Assembly (NCBI GenBank): GCA_030267965.1
Contig: BRYA01000182.1
Location: forward strand, 7,696-71,695
Length of the DNA stretch: 64,000 nucleotides
Origin: Triparma columacea
Taxonomy: Eukaryota; Sar; Bolidophyceae; Parmales; Triparmaceae
Direction: 5' to 3'
Both the position numbers and the translations under genes were made by a program. The first letter of the stretch is position 1. The number at the start of each line of letters is the position of its first letter. Shown here in pieces: positions 32,888-42,446 of the stretch. The notes beneath the pieces were generated by a model that did not search any database, was not told the DNA's origin, and was given only the letters and a program-made list of their open reading frames with translations.

Positions 32888-34114
32888 ATGAGTCTTTTCT
32901 GCTCCGAGTGCGGAGCCACGCTTGTGTCCGGTTCCAAATTTTGCAATAAATGCGGCACAAAGGTCATTAACGACATCGAGGCCCCCCTCCTGGGTTTCAA
33001 AGAGGTCCTGCCGCCGACACCACCTTCCTCAACATCTGTGCCTCTGGTTACTGCCTCAATCATACAAGAGAGCAACGCTTCTCCAACACAAGCTTCTGAA
33101 ATCACGCGCACCGAGGCTGCTTCGTCAGCCGTAACGACGGCTCCAGCCCCTAACCTTAAGGACATGAACATCGAGGAATTGATGGCACATGCCGTGAAAA
33201 CTAGAAAAAGTATCAAGCACCCAAAGTACGCCGGTTTAGAGATCCAACACTATTGTGGGGGGTGGGTGGTGTGCACGTACTCCAACAAAGGGAACATTGT
33301 GCGTCTTCTTGTCGAGCTCGTTGAAAACTCGGAAAGGGATATTGTCGTTGCCATGGCGAACACCCACTCACAAGACCCTGACTGGTGGGCTGAAGCGATC
33401 GAGTGGGCGCTTGTCTACGGGTGCGACGGCAAGAAGGACCCGCACGACGGCAACAAGTACTTCGCCAACGACGCCAATCAAAGGTTGCACGAGGCCTGCA
33501 AACTGCAGGAACCGCAATGCGTGTTCGTCAGCGATCTCATTGACATGCTACCGTGGAGTGTCGTCAACAAAGGAAAGAGCATGAAAAAATCTGCCGAGGA
33601 GAAAGCCGATCTAACGGGGAGGAACGTACCGCACCCCTTCTACGCCAACATCTTGTGCATGCCCGGAGGCATGTCTAGGCCGGCCGAGGGGTACACGTGG
33701 GTCGTCCCGAACCAGCACGTGGTTTACGACTACAGGGTCAAGAGGGCCGAGAGCACGCCCACTTGCGGAGGGAGTGGTAGCGGAGGGAGTGCTGACAGGG
33801 GTACCTTTAAGCACGGCTGCCTGAAGTGGCTCGCGAATACATTCCTCTTCAACGCCATCGGCTTCCTGCTGTTCGGGTACCTGTACGGTCCCTGCACCTC
33901 GTCCACCTGCTACGACGAGAGCGGGGAAATCCCGTGCGCGAGCTGCACGCTCGACTACCAACTCGTGTGCTGCCCGGGAAGCTGCTCGCTACTCAACAAC
34001 TGCAATGTGGTCACAGGGCTGGCGGCACAGCTGGATTATTTTAGGAACATAGGATGGGCTTGCTTTGGGATATTTATTGCGCTGAAACTCTACATTACAT
34101 TCCACTACAATTAG
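32888..34114 (+). CDS. Zinc-ribbon protein with unknown central domain and C-terminal hydrophobic spans
   Basis: Single exon, 408 residues. The N-terminus is a four-cysteine zinc ribbon, C5, C8, C19, C22 (FCSECGATLVSGSKFCNKCG), as in many small regulatory or membrane proteins. A Thr/Pro/Ala linker follows. A globular part of about 170 residues (YAGLEIQHYCGGWVVCTYSNKGN... to YTWVVPNQHVVYDY) has many Trp and Cys and is not recognised. A Gly/Ser linker leads to two hydrophobic spans (WLANTFLFNAIGFLLFGYLYG and IGWACFGIFIALKLYITFHY) separated by a loop with nine Cys. The protein is probably membrane anchored. It has no intron, like the gene before it. Confidence 0.78.
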   Translation: MSLFCSECGATLVSGSKFCNKCGTKVINDIEAPLLGFKEVLPPTPPSSTSVPLVTASIIQESNASPTQASEITRTEAASSAVTTAPAPNLKDMNIEELMAHAVKTRKSIKHPKYAGLEIQHYCGGWVVCTYSNKGNIVRLLVELVENSERDIVVAMANTHSQDPDWWAEAIEWALVYGCDGKKDPHDGNKYFANDANQRLHEACKLQEPQCVFVSDLIDMLPWSVVNKGKSMKKSAEEKADLTGRNVPHPFYANILCMPGGMSRPAEGYTWVVPNQHVVYDYRVKRAESTPTCGGSGSGGSADRGTFKHGCLKWLANTFLFNAIGFLLFGYLYGPCTSSTCYDESGEIPCASCTLDYQLVCCPGSCSLLNNCNVVTGLAAQLDYFRNIGWACFGIFIALKLYITFHYN

Positions 34115-34218
34115 GTGAAGTCGAAAGACAACTTGAATAAAAAAGGACTTTCTTCATTATTATTGGTTTTAGGAAATGTGCATGACTTTTTATTTTGCGG
34201 ATACGCGGTTGATTTATG

Positions 34219-35713
34219 TTATGTTGATGATATCCAACAATCTGGGAGTAGGTTTTTATTAATCTCGACATTCCAAACCCCTCCCTTCCCCTTCATTGTT
34301 ATTCCCTCTTTCAAATACGCAGCTTGTATAACCTCCGTTTGATATTTTCCAGCAGCCTCACCTCTAGCCACAACGCCACGTTCGACCAGTGGTGACGACC
34401 TCTGCAATGAGCAAAGCAAGAGGGCGAACGAAGGATAAGTCATTTTTTGGTTATACTGTGCAGGATCATGTAAATCTTCTCTCGAACTCACCTCCTCGAG
34501 TGTCGTCAACTTAGTTTCCCCCACCTTTAAAATCGCGCAAATCTCACCAGGTCCTCCGACTCTAATTTCTCCAGCTGATTCAACATCGTCTATACCCGCC
34601 TCGGCCAGGATTTTCTTGTGCTCTCCTCCGTCGGGGTAGACCTTTTGATTGATGTGGAGAAGAACGTCTGAATTTGGGGGAAGTTTTATTAGCATGTCGT
34701 GGTTCCGTGATTCTACGAACGAGCGTAAGCGAGTTGCAAAAGGATCATGTGAGGAGAAAATGCGTGCGTGTTGCACCGAAATGCGTGCGTGTTGCACCGA
34801 AGTTGCGAACCCTTGTCCAAAACGACTCACCTATCGTTTTGATACCGTTGGCGAGGAACGCTGCAAAAGGTTGGGACATGCTGAAGCACGGTAGGGTGAT
34901 GGTTGTTGTGGAGGAGGAGGAGGAGGTGGAAGTGGAAGAGAGGAGACGCACAGAGAGAGCGGCAACTTTACCACGATTCATGCCAACATCAATCTCAACC
35001 TTATCACCATTGCTCACCACGAAACCTTCAATAGCGCTATTGTGGAAGAAGATATCCTTCTCATCTGGGACCGACACAAACCCATATCGCTTGACTGGGT
35101 CATAATTTTTAACAACTCCTGTCCTCGCTCCGTGTTTCGTTGTGATTGGATCTATTATCATACCGCGGTCCCCTTTTGAGTAGCGGTCGAGGGCGTTGTC
35201 AAACACAGCCTTCGTCAGACCATGCGGTTTGGGACAGTAAGCACTCAATACACCCATGTTAGCGACGGTCTCACAGTTACCGTACTTCCCATCCCTTGCA
35301 TCGTCGAAGAACAGCATGGAGGAAAAGGGGAGTTTAGTCTTTTCGGCCAGGGCGGAAAAGTGCTGAGTTTTGGTCCCCGTGTAGATTTCAATTAGACGGT
35401 CATCGACGGGGATTGAGAACTGCTTCAGAAGATCCCTCGCCCAAGCCCCTTTGTCAGTTCTAGATGCCACCGCCAGCTTCACTTCCGGATTGGAGGCTGC
35501 AAATTCAGTTAGGGTGGGAAGGACATCGGGGAAGAGCTTAACATCAACGCCAGCCTTGGGAGTTTCCTTTGCCCGGGCCAACCTTCGAAGGGTGTAGAGC
35601 TCGGGAGTCCACAGAGTTGCATCGAGATCGAACACAATTAGCTTGGGGAGGTTCAGAGCGCGAATTGACATGACGAGGCTAAGGACGAGGTATAAAAAGA
35701 GGAATAGTCGCAT
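34219..35713 (-). CDS. MDP1-type HAD phosphatase fused to a cold-shock domain and a novel C-terminal region
   Basis: Three exons, 35713-34831, 34712-34492 and 34401-34219, give 428 residues. After a signal-like N-terminus (MRLFLFLYLVLSLVMSIRA) comes an HAD phosphatase of the magnesium-dependent phosphatase-1 type: FDLDATLW with the nucleophile D29 and D31, AVASRT (motif II), and FFDDARDGKYG (motif IV). These enzymes remove phosphate from small molecules or damaged proteins. Residues about 195-257 form a cold-shock domain with both RNA-binding motifs, YGFVSV and DIFFHNS. The last two exons encode about 130 residues (LIKLPPNSDVLLHINQKVYP...) I do not recognise. The first two domains are in one uninterrupted exon, so that fusion is certain at the DNA level. 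Confidence 0.88.
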
Positions 35714-35906
35714 ATAAGTAGAATAAAAGGATGTGGATTTTTTTGCTAAAGGCCAGGGAATAAAATTTAGTCCTTCAGACGCAACTCGTGCGCTCACAGT
35801 TTAATATACTCTTAGTAGCAATCTTATTTCCACGGTGATTACCTAGTCGAGATACGAAATACCAAAAACAAGCAATTAACCCACCTTTCCTAACGCCAGC
35901 TTTGTG

Positions 35907-36530
35907 ATGATACTCGCCAACCAAAATATGTGTGCTATCCTCCTCTTCCTTCTCGTCTCGCACGTTGCCCCTTTTGCCGCTCCAACAACAACTGTCAGAG
36001 TATGCACGGATAAGGATTGCCTAATTGACGGGGCCAACGACACCCTCCAGCTTGCCCGAACCCTCTCCCCATCTTCAGTAAAGGTCGAGACGTGCGGTTG
36101 CCTCGGCCCTTGCGGTGGGGGTCCTAATATTGACGTGCGAGTTGACGGTGTTAGGATGAAGGACAAGAGGCCTGGTCGGTCGTCTTTCTATTGCTTCAAG
36201 GAGGTTAGAACAGACGATGACTTCAAAGACGTCCTGAGGGTGGGCGCGGGAGTCGAGGTTAAGAAGACCAGCGACGTTGTCGCAACATCAACGAGAGGCC
36301 CTCTGGACTTTGACCGCACGACAAGAATCGCACTGCAGCGTCTCCTCTACATTGCAACTTTCCTACCTATGCAGAACGCTGCTCAGACTGGACAGTGGGA
36401 TAGTATCAAGGGAATCGGAGTTGTGGACAATAGCTACTACGCGATAGGGGCGGGGGTTCTTATCGGGAGTCAGTTCATGGGAACTGGAGCAAAAGCTAAT
36501 AGTGGTGGGGGGAATAAAGAAGAGGATTAG
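35907..36530 (+). CDS. Plastid-targeted thioredoxin-like [2Fe-2S] ferredoxin
   Basis: Single exon, 207 residues. The N-terminus is hydrophobic (MCAILLFLLVSHVAPFAAP) and includes a VAPF-A motif like the cleavage site of secondary plastid proteins. Mature residues VRVCTDKDCLIDGA and VKVETCGCLGPCGGGPNI contain the cysteines of the thioredoxin-like 2Fe-2S fold (C-x4-C and C-x3-C). These proteins carry electrons or sense redox state. The C-terminal 70 residues add a region with a hydrophobic segment (YYAIGAGVLIGSQFMG) that may anchor it to a membrane. Start chosen at the first ATG (35907). It is divergent from the phosphatase/cold-shock gene, with 193 bases between starts. Confidence 0.87.
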   Translation: MILANQNMCAILLFLLVSHVAPFAAPTTTVRVCTDKDCLIDGANDTLQLARTLSPSSVKVETCGCLGPCGGGPNIDVRVDGVRMKDKRPGRSSFYCFKEVRTDDDFKDVLRVGAGVEVKKTSDVVATSTRGPLDFDRTTRIALQRLLYIATFLPMQNAAQTGQWDSIKGIGVVDNSYYAIGAGVLIGSQFMGTGAKANSGGGNKEED

Positions 36531-36710
36531 GGTTTGTTGTGAAAGTCTTGAAAGTCTATTGGCTATCGTTTCATGTTAAAGTAAATTTCTTTCGTTCTAT
36601 TGTATCTTCCATTGTTGTCCTGTCATGATTTGTTGCATTTGTCGTCAAATCTTTTTATTTTGCCAAAATCGGCCAAAATCAAGACCAAACTCAATTCAAC
36701 AAAATCTGCA

Positions 36711-39116
36711 ATGTTCAGTTTCCTAACTTCAGGAGCGCTCTCTCAAATTCTAGCACCAGATGTTCAATATGCATCAAACAATGGTACTGAAGATAGCGTA
36801 GTTGAAGTTACAGAAGGGTTAGAAAAGGTTGAAATAAGAACGGAGGGAGAAAAGGAATTGAAAATCAACAATAAGGACAACAATAAGGACGACAATTGTG
36901 CAGCCTCCAACATCACAGCCTCTAACATCACATCTAACAACGATACACACGATCTTACACCCAATATCAACAAAAAAACAACTCCATCGGAAGTGTCTCC
37001 AAAAGAAGCTCCGAAGCAAACCACATTGGACCCTAACCCACCCACATTGACACACATACCATCATCCACCGCAAACCCACCATCAGAAACACCTTCAAAA
37101 CCTCCTGCCCCCTCTGTTGTCACTGCCTTCACCCCATCTCCCACCCCCCCTCTCCCCCCCTCCTCAACCTCCACCCCTCCTCCCGAACCCTCCTCCGTCA
37201 CTACCCCTTCCGTCACTACCCCTTCCGCGACTACCCCTTCCTTCACCTCCCCCCGTCGCACAATCCTCTCCCCCCTCCACCGTCCTCCCCCCTCACCCTG
37301 GGGTTCCCCCTCCGCCAGTTCCATGACCCCCTCAGTCCTAACCGCTTGCCACTCCACTGCCAGGGAGCTAACAAGCCCTACCGCAGAGTGGGAGGAGGGT
37401 AAGGGTATATTCAGCACGGCTTGCAGCAAGAAACCTACTGAGAAACACCTGAAGAAACTATGGAAGAGACTAAGGAAATCCGGAAGGAAAAGGGTCGACT
37501 CTCAGGGACTAGAGCAGGCAGTGGTTGGGGTCAACCTCTTCGATTCCCCTCCCTCCTCATCAGGTTCTCTTATGTCTTCTAAGCTTCCTCGTAGTAGTGG
37601 TATGGGTAACCTCTGTCCTGACGGTTGGACGGTTGCAATGGCTGCGGCGGGTAAGGGGAGTTTAGAGGCTCTCAAGGTCATATTCGAGGGGGACTGGTGG
37701 AAGGAGGGTGAAGGGGAGGAGGGGGTTGATAGAGATGACACGGAGGAGGAGGTAAGTTTGATAAATTAGATACAGAGAGAGAGAGAGAGAGAGAGAAAGA
37801 AGGCGGGGGTACAAAAATATACACGCCAACCTCNNNNNNNNNNNNNNNNNNNNNNNNNNNCCCCTCCCCCCCCCCCAGAAATCCACCCGAATCTCCCTGA
37901 ATCTTTCACTCCTAACCGAGGTAAACCTCCAGGGTCAAGTCTGCCTACATTGTGCATGCATGTCAGGTCCCCTCCCCTCCGTAATTTACGTGCTTAACCT
38001 AATGTCATCACTAGGTGGTGGTAATGGTATACCTAAAGGCAAGAACGCGCCTGTTGATTTAGCTGGACTTACACCGAGCGGATACGCGGTTAGGGAGGGA
38101 AGGTGGGAGGTTTTTAAACAAGTATTCGACAGGGGTGACTACAGCGTTTTCGACGACGACGCTGGGGGTTCGTGGGGTGAGGAGGAGGGTGAGGAGGATG
38201 AGGGTTTTGGCGTATCCGCGGGTTGGTTCGAGTGCAAGGGTAAGAGGGACAGTCAGGAGGATGAGTTCCTACTTGGGTTAGACTCGGGTAGGGTTGTGGT
38301 AGGGGTGTTCGACGGACATGGGGGGAAGGACGCGAGCAAGTACGTTAGGGAGGAGGTAGGGAGGACTGTTGGGGAGGGGGGGGAAATCACGGTTGAGGGC
38401 TTACTTAAGATCGACGAGGATGGGAAAGGGAAAGGCATCAAGGGGGGGAGCACGGGATGCATCGTTGAAGTTAAGGAGGGGGAAATTAAGGGGGACGTCA
38501 AGGTCAAGTGCTGGAACGTTGGGGACAGCAGGGCGATTGCGGTTGTCGTGGGGGAGGACGGGGAAATTAGGGGAGAGGAACTTAGCAAGGTGAGAAGGTT
38601 TGGGGGATTCAGAAATTGGAAGAGGGGAGGGGGAGCAGGTGTAGTTTCCAATTGTTTATATCTGTTTGTTAAACTCACAAACCGCCGCCAAACCACCCTT
38701 AGGACCACAAACCGACAGACTCAGTAGAGATCGCTCGCGTCGAGGCTGCCGGTATGAAAGTAACTTCAGGTCGTGTAGTAAAGAGTGGTGCTGAGAGTCT
38801 CGGTCTTTGCCGTGCTTTCGGTGACTACGATTACAAGGCCAACGCCTCCCTCCCACCTGACGAGCAGGCGATTGTTGCAAAGGCTGACTGTATTACCATG
38901 ACTTCAGAAGATGTAAGGAAGGGGGGGGGAGGGAAGATATGGGGAATCATAGTTGCATGCGACGGTATATGGGACGTTATGAGCAACAAGGAAGTCGCGG
39001 GTATAGCGGGGAAGGGAGAGGGGGGAAAATTGAGAGAAAAGGCGAGAGATATTGCGTGGAGGGCGATCGAAATGGGTAGCACTGATAACTGCACTGTCGC
39101 TGTTATCAAAATATGA
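36711..39116 (+). CDS. PP2C-family Ser/Thr phosphatase with ankyrin-like repeats
   Basis: Three exons, 36711-37751, 37879-38589 and 38703-39116, give 721 residues. The first 230 residues are low-complexity (Thr/Pro/Ser). Two ankyrin-like units follow: DGWTVAMAAAGKGSLEALKVIF and a second at GLTPSGYAVREGRWEVFKQVF. The phosphatase has the metal-binding motifs RDSQEDEF, VFDGHGG, GSTGC, VGDSRA, DHKPTD, LCRAFGDYDYK, ACDGIWDVMSNKE and TDNCT, so it should be a working Mg/Mn-dependent PP2C. The catalytic domain is short for the family. The ankyrin part probably selects substrates. An assembly gap lies inside the first intron. The 3' end converges on the leucine-rich repeat gene. Confidence 0.9.
37834..37860. 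other. Assembly gap (run of N)
   Basis: 27 unresolved bases in the first intron of the PP2C gene, between a GA microsatellite (about 37770-37796) and a C-run. The exons on both sides join in frame. Confidence 0.98.
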
Positions 39117-39191
39117 GGGGACGTAAAAAGAAAGCGTTGTTCGTGAATATTGCGGGACCCTTTTGCATGCCGTTCAACAGTGACTTTAGAG

Positions 39192-40439
39192 TTACAGAAA
39201 TTCCAGAATAACTCGCCACATAACCTTCGGGAGCCTCTTGCGTACCGCAGTTACCCCAAGTGTTTGCGCTTCACTTCCTTCCAGTCGCTTCCTCTTTTTT
39301 TGGTCCGTAAAGAGTGTCTTGAGGCACGACAGAACGGTGACGCGCTCAAGTATGCGGTGCCACCTAGAATGGAGGAGGTCCTCGACAGTCGGCATATTTT
39401 GATCGGCAGCGGCAGAGATTAGGGCAGTGCAGTTGAGGAAGCAGCCTTCACTGATGGAGACGGCAGGAGATAGAATGAGTTTCGTCAGGGCAGAGCATCC
39501 GTTGAAGGCTTCAATGCCAATAGTCGTCACTGAGTCCGGGATTGTTATGGCTGCGAGGGAGGAGCATCCGCTGAAGGCGCCTATGCCAATCATTGTCACT
39601 CCATCAGGGATTGTGATGGCTGCGAGGGAGGAGCATGCGCTGAAGGCGCTATCGCTAATCGTCGTCACAGAGTCCAGGATTGTGATGGCTGCGAGGGAGG
39701 AGCATAGCTGGAAGGTGCCATAGCCAATCGTCTTCACTCCGTCCGGGATTGTGATGGCTGCGAGGGAGTAGCATCTGTTGAAGGCGTAACAGCCAATCGT
39801 CTTCACTCCGTCCGGGATGGTGATGGCTGCGAGGGAGGAGCATTCATGGAAAGTGAATTCACCAATCGACTTCACTGATTTCGGGATTGTGATGGCTGCG
39901 AGGGAGGAGCATTCCTCGAAGGCGCGATCGCTAATCGCCGTCACTCCATCCGGGATTGTGATGGCTGCGAGGGAGGAGCATCTGCTGAAGGTGTATTGGC
40001 CAATCGTCGTCACTCCGTCCGGGATTGCGATGGTTGCAAGGGAGGAGCATCCGAAGAAGGCGTATTGGCCAATCGTCGTCACTGAGTCCGGGATTGTGAT
40101 GGCTGCGAGGGAGGAGCATCCTTCGAAGGCGCAATTGCCAATCGTCTTCACTCCGTCCGGGATTATGATGGCTGCGAGGGAGGAGCATTCACAGAAGGCG
40201 CCATAGCCAATCGTCTTCACTCCGTCCGGGATTATGATGGCTGCGAGGGAGGAGCATTCCCTGAAGGCACAATTGCCAATCGTCGTCACAGAGTCCGGGA
40301 TTGTAACAGCTGCGAGGGAGGAGCATCCTTCGAAGGTGCCATCGCCAATTGTCGTCACTCCCTTTGCAAAAGTCACCTCCGTGAGTTCATGATCATTCAA
40401 GAAGATCTCTACGCCAGAGTACACTGCTGAGCTGGGCAT
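39192..40439 (-). CDS. BspA-like leucine-rich repeat protein (LRR_5)
   Basis: Single exon, 415 residues. About 13 repeats of 23 residues follow the pattern CSSLAAITIPDGVKTIGYGAF, the LRR_5 or BspA/TpLRR type known from bacteria and from some protists. The repeats differ by only a few residues, so recent homogenisation is likely. It has no obvious signal peptide. The C-terminal 75 residues (ISEGCFLNCTALISAAADQ... to MWRVILEFL) are unique and basic and include KTLFTDQKKRKRLEGSE. Such proteins bind other proteins; diatoms and relatives have many copies. Role unknown. Confidence 0.92.
   Translation of the reverse strand: MPSSAVYSGVEIFLNDHELTEVTFAKGVTTIGDGTFEGCSSLAAVTIPDSVTTIGNCAFRECSSLAAIIIPDGVKTIGYGAFCECSSLAAIIIPDGVKTIGNCAFEGCSSLAAITIPDSVTTIGQYAFFGCSSLATIAIPDGVTTIGQYTFSRCSSLAAITIPDGVTAISDRAFEECSSLAAITIPKSVKSIGEFTFHECSSLAAITIPDGVKTIGCYAFNRCYSLAAITIPDGVKTIGYGTFQLCSSLAAITILDSVTTISDSAFSACSSLAAITIPDGVTMIGIGAFSGCSSLAAITIPDSVTTIGIEAFNGCSALTKLILSPAVSISEGCFLNCTALISAAADQNMPTVEDLLHSRWHRILERVTVLSCLKTLFTDQKKRKRLEGSEAQTLGVTAVRKRLPKVMWRVILEFL
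39500..40370 (-). repeat. 69-base LRR coding repeat array
   Basis: About 13 tandem units of 69 bases with the constant core TGTGATGGCTGCGAGGGAGGAGCAT (plus-strand reading). They correspond exactly to the LRR_5 repeats; the spacing equals 23 codons. Confidence 0.93.
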
Positions 40440-40786
40440 CTCGGGGAGGATAGAAGTGGTAGTACTAATAGCGCTTCAGTTAGGGTATGGCGTGAATGTT
40501 TAGATGGAGAGGAGGAGATTGAAAGTTAGGGATTTGGGCGATGTAGTTTTGTTGGGGACCAAATTTGAGCTAAATACTACAATGTGTTTTATGGTGTAGG
40601 TAGTAGTATCGTTGTTTGTATTGTGAAGAGTTAGGTTGGTTGTAAAAAGTATCTAAAGCCTATAATACAGCTTTCTTGCCAATAATGCCCAAACCTTTCC
40701 CAAAAGCCAATGCCCCAAAATATGGTTTGAGGTTTTCAATGAAATTTTAACGAAGCGCGCAACACTTAACACTGTGCGGACTCCTC
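40440..40786. other. Interval with no supported gene
   Basis: 347 bases between the start of the LRR gene and the 3' end of the coiled-coil gene, both on the minus strand. It is AT-richer than its flanks. Nothing else recognised. Confidence 0.5.
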
Positions 40787-42262
40787 CTATCTCCACCCCC
40801 CCTTCTTCTTCCCCCCCCTTTCCTTCTCCCTAAGTTTATTCATGGCCTCCCCGTGGTAGTGGCACCCTCCTACAACCCCTTTCTTCCACTTAAGTTTCCT
40901 ATCCAAAGCCTTCCTCTCCGTTTCTTTTGCCTTCCTCTCCTTGCTTTCCTTCTTTTTCTCCCTCTCTACCCTCCCCTTCTCCGTAAGCCACTCCAAGAAG
41001 ACCCCCTCGGCCATTTTCTTCCGTCCCTCCCTAATCTCATTCTTTTCCTCCTCCGTACGCCTGCGAAGCTCCTCCTCCTCTCTGCGCGCCTTCAGGGCGC
41101 GTGAATCGTGATCGACCTTTTCTCTCCAAGGCCTCCTTTTCATTATGTCTGCTCTCTCCTCCTGTTGATGGTTCGAACGGTGGGTTAGTTTTTGGCCACC
41201 TTAGTAGCTGCCAGATTGGCCGCAATTTTACCCATCCTCACCTCTTCCTTTCCTCCCTCCTTCTCCTTCTCCTCCTTTTCCTCTTCTTCCTTCCTCTTTC
41301 TCCTCTCAATCGCAGCCATCTTCTCCTTCTTCTCCAACCAGGCGTTAAATACCCTCTTGCAGTCCTCCTCCCTTTTCAACTTCTCCTCCCTCTCCCTCCT
41401 CCTCTTCTCCCTCTGTCCTCCGCCCTTCTCTTTCATCTCGCTGTCCTTTTTCGCCTTCCACTGCTCGAACGTTCTCCTGTGCTTGAACCCCTTCGTCTCT
41501 GCAAGCAGGTGGTCCCCGTTAATTTCGGGCTGTGGGGAAATTATGACGGTGAGGATTAGAAGTGTACCGCGAGCCAAGCGAAGAGTGTGCGTCTCGAAGC
41601 GACAGGATTTACATCATTTAACTCATCTCTCCATCCCCTTTCTCACCTCATACTTGTTGAACGGCTTCCTGTTCTCTTCCCCCTGCCCGTCCCCAAACTG
41701 CTTGTTACTCTTGTGCCACGGTCCATCAGGGCCTGCGAGGTACGACAGAGTTAAGATATAATTCTCATGGGTGTCTTACCCATCCACCTACGCCAACCTA
41801 GCCCAAACACATGCTCACCTTCCACTCCACTCCTTACAGCGTCCCTGCCGGCGAGCATGACCATCCTATTGAAGTCGGCGCATACTTCCCAAGCCTCTCT
41901 ATCCCTCCTGGGTCGGTTCGCGCAGCTTTGGGGGTTATACACACCCTCGCTTCGAAGGATCTCTTGCAGTATCTGGTGTTCAGGGTCGAGAAGGCAGTTA
42001 GGGGATACGGTATAAAAATAGGTATCGCGACCACACCCCCCGCCTTCAAACACCCCTTCACCCCATAGCCCCCCCCTTCATCACGCACCTTGTCGCTCCT
42101 AGCCTTGCTACTACCCTTTGCTCCCAACCGCTTTTGACCGCCCTTCACCACCAAGTACGCAACCGCCCTCTCCTCGAAGTCCGCGAAATTCCAGTCCCTG
42201 ACACCGTCCCCGTCGTTCGAACTTGAGTAGACGGAAGGATCATAGGAAGCAAGAGAGGACAT
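40787..42262 (-). CDS. Coiled-coil protein, CCDC181/MAP9-like
   Basis: Five exons, 42262-42089, 41972-41819, 41732-41647, 41529-41242 and 41161-40787, give 358 residues. The first intron uses a rarer GTGCG donor. The C-terminal 220 residues are a long charged helix (Lys, Glu, Arg) with repeats of the W-L-x-K-K type: FEQWKAKKDSEMKEK, VFNAWLEKKEKMA and FLEWLTEKGRVEREKKK. This spacing is characteristic of CCDC181 and MAP9, which associate with microtubules and cilia. The N-terminal part (SYDPSVYSSSNDGDGVRDWNFADF) is acidic and not recognised. A microtubule role is inferred from the repeat type only. Confidence 0.75.
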
Positions 42263-42446
42263 CGAAGGAGGACCTTTCTGTTGTTACCCCTGAGGAAGAT
42301 TGCAAGGTGGAAAGGGCGACACAAATTGAAGATATGTTAATACAAGTACCGAAGAAACCCAATTCTACCCGAGTTGAGACGTTTGCAGGTCCCTGAACCT
42401 GTTATATAATTTGAACCCTTGGTCAGTTTGTCCATTTGATTGAATT
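42263..42446. promoter_or_regulatory. Divergent intergenic region
   Basis: 184 bases between the coiled-coil gene (minus) and the KOW/RanBP2-finger gene (plus). Both promoters must be here. Confidence 0.4.

Noticed and set aside
39427..40206. Regularly spaced repeats that could suggest a CRISPR array
   Set aside because: The unit is 69 bases, encodes leucine-rich repeats in frame, and the 'spacers' are conserved coding sequence.
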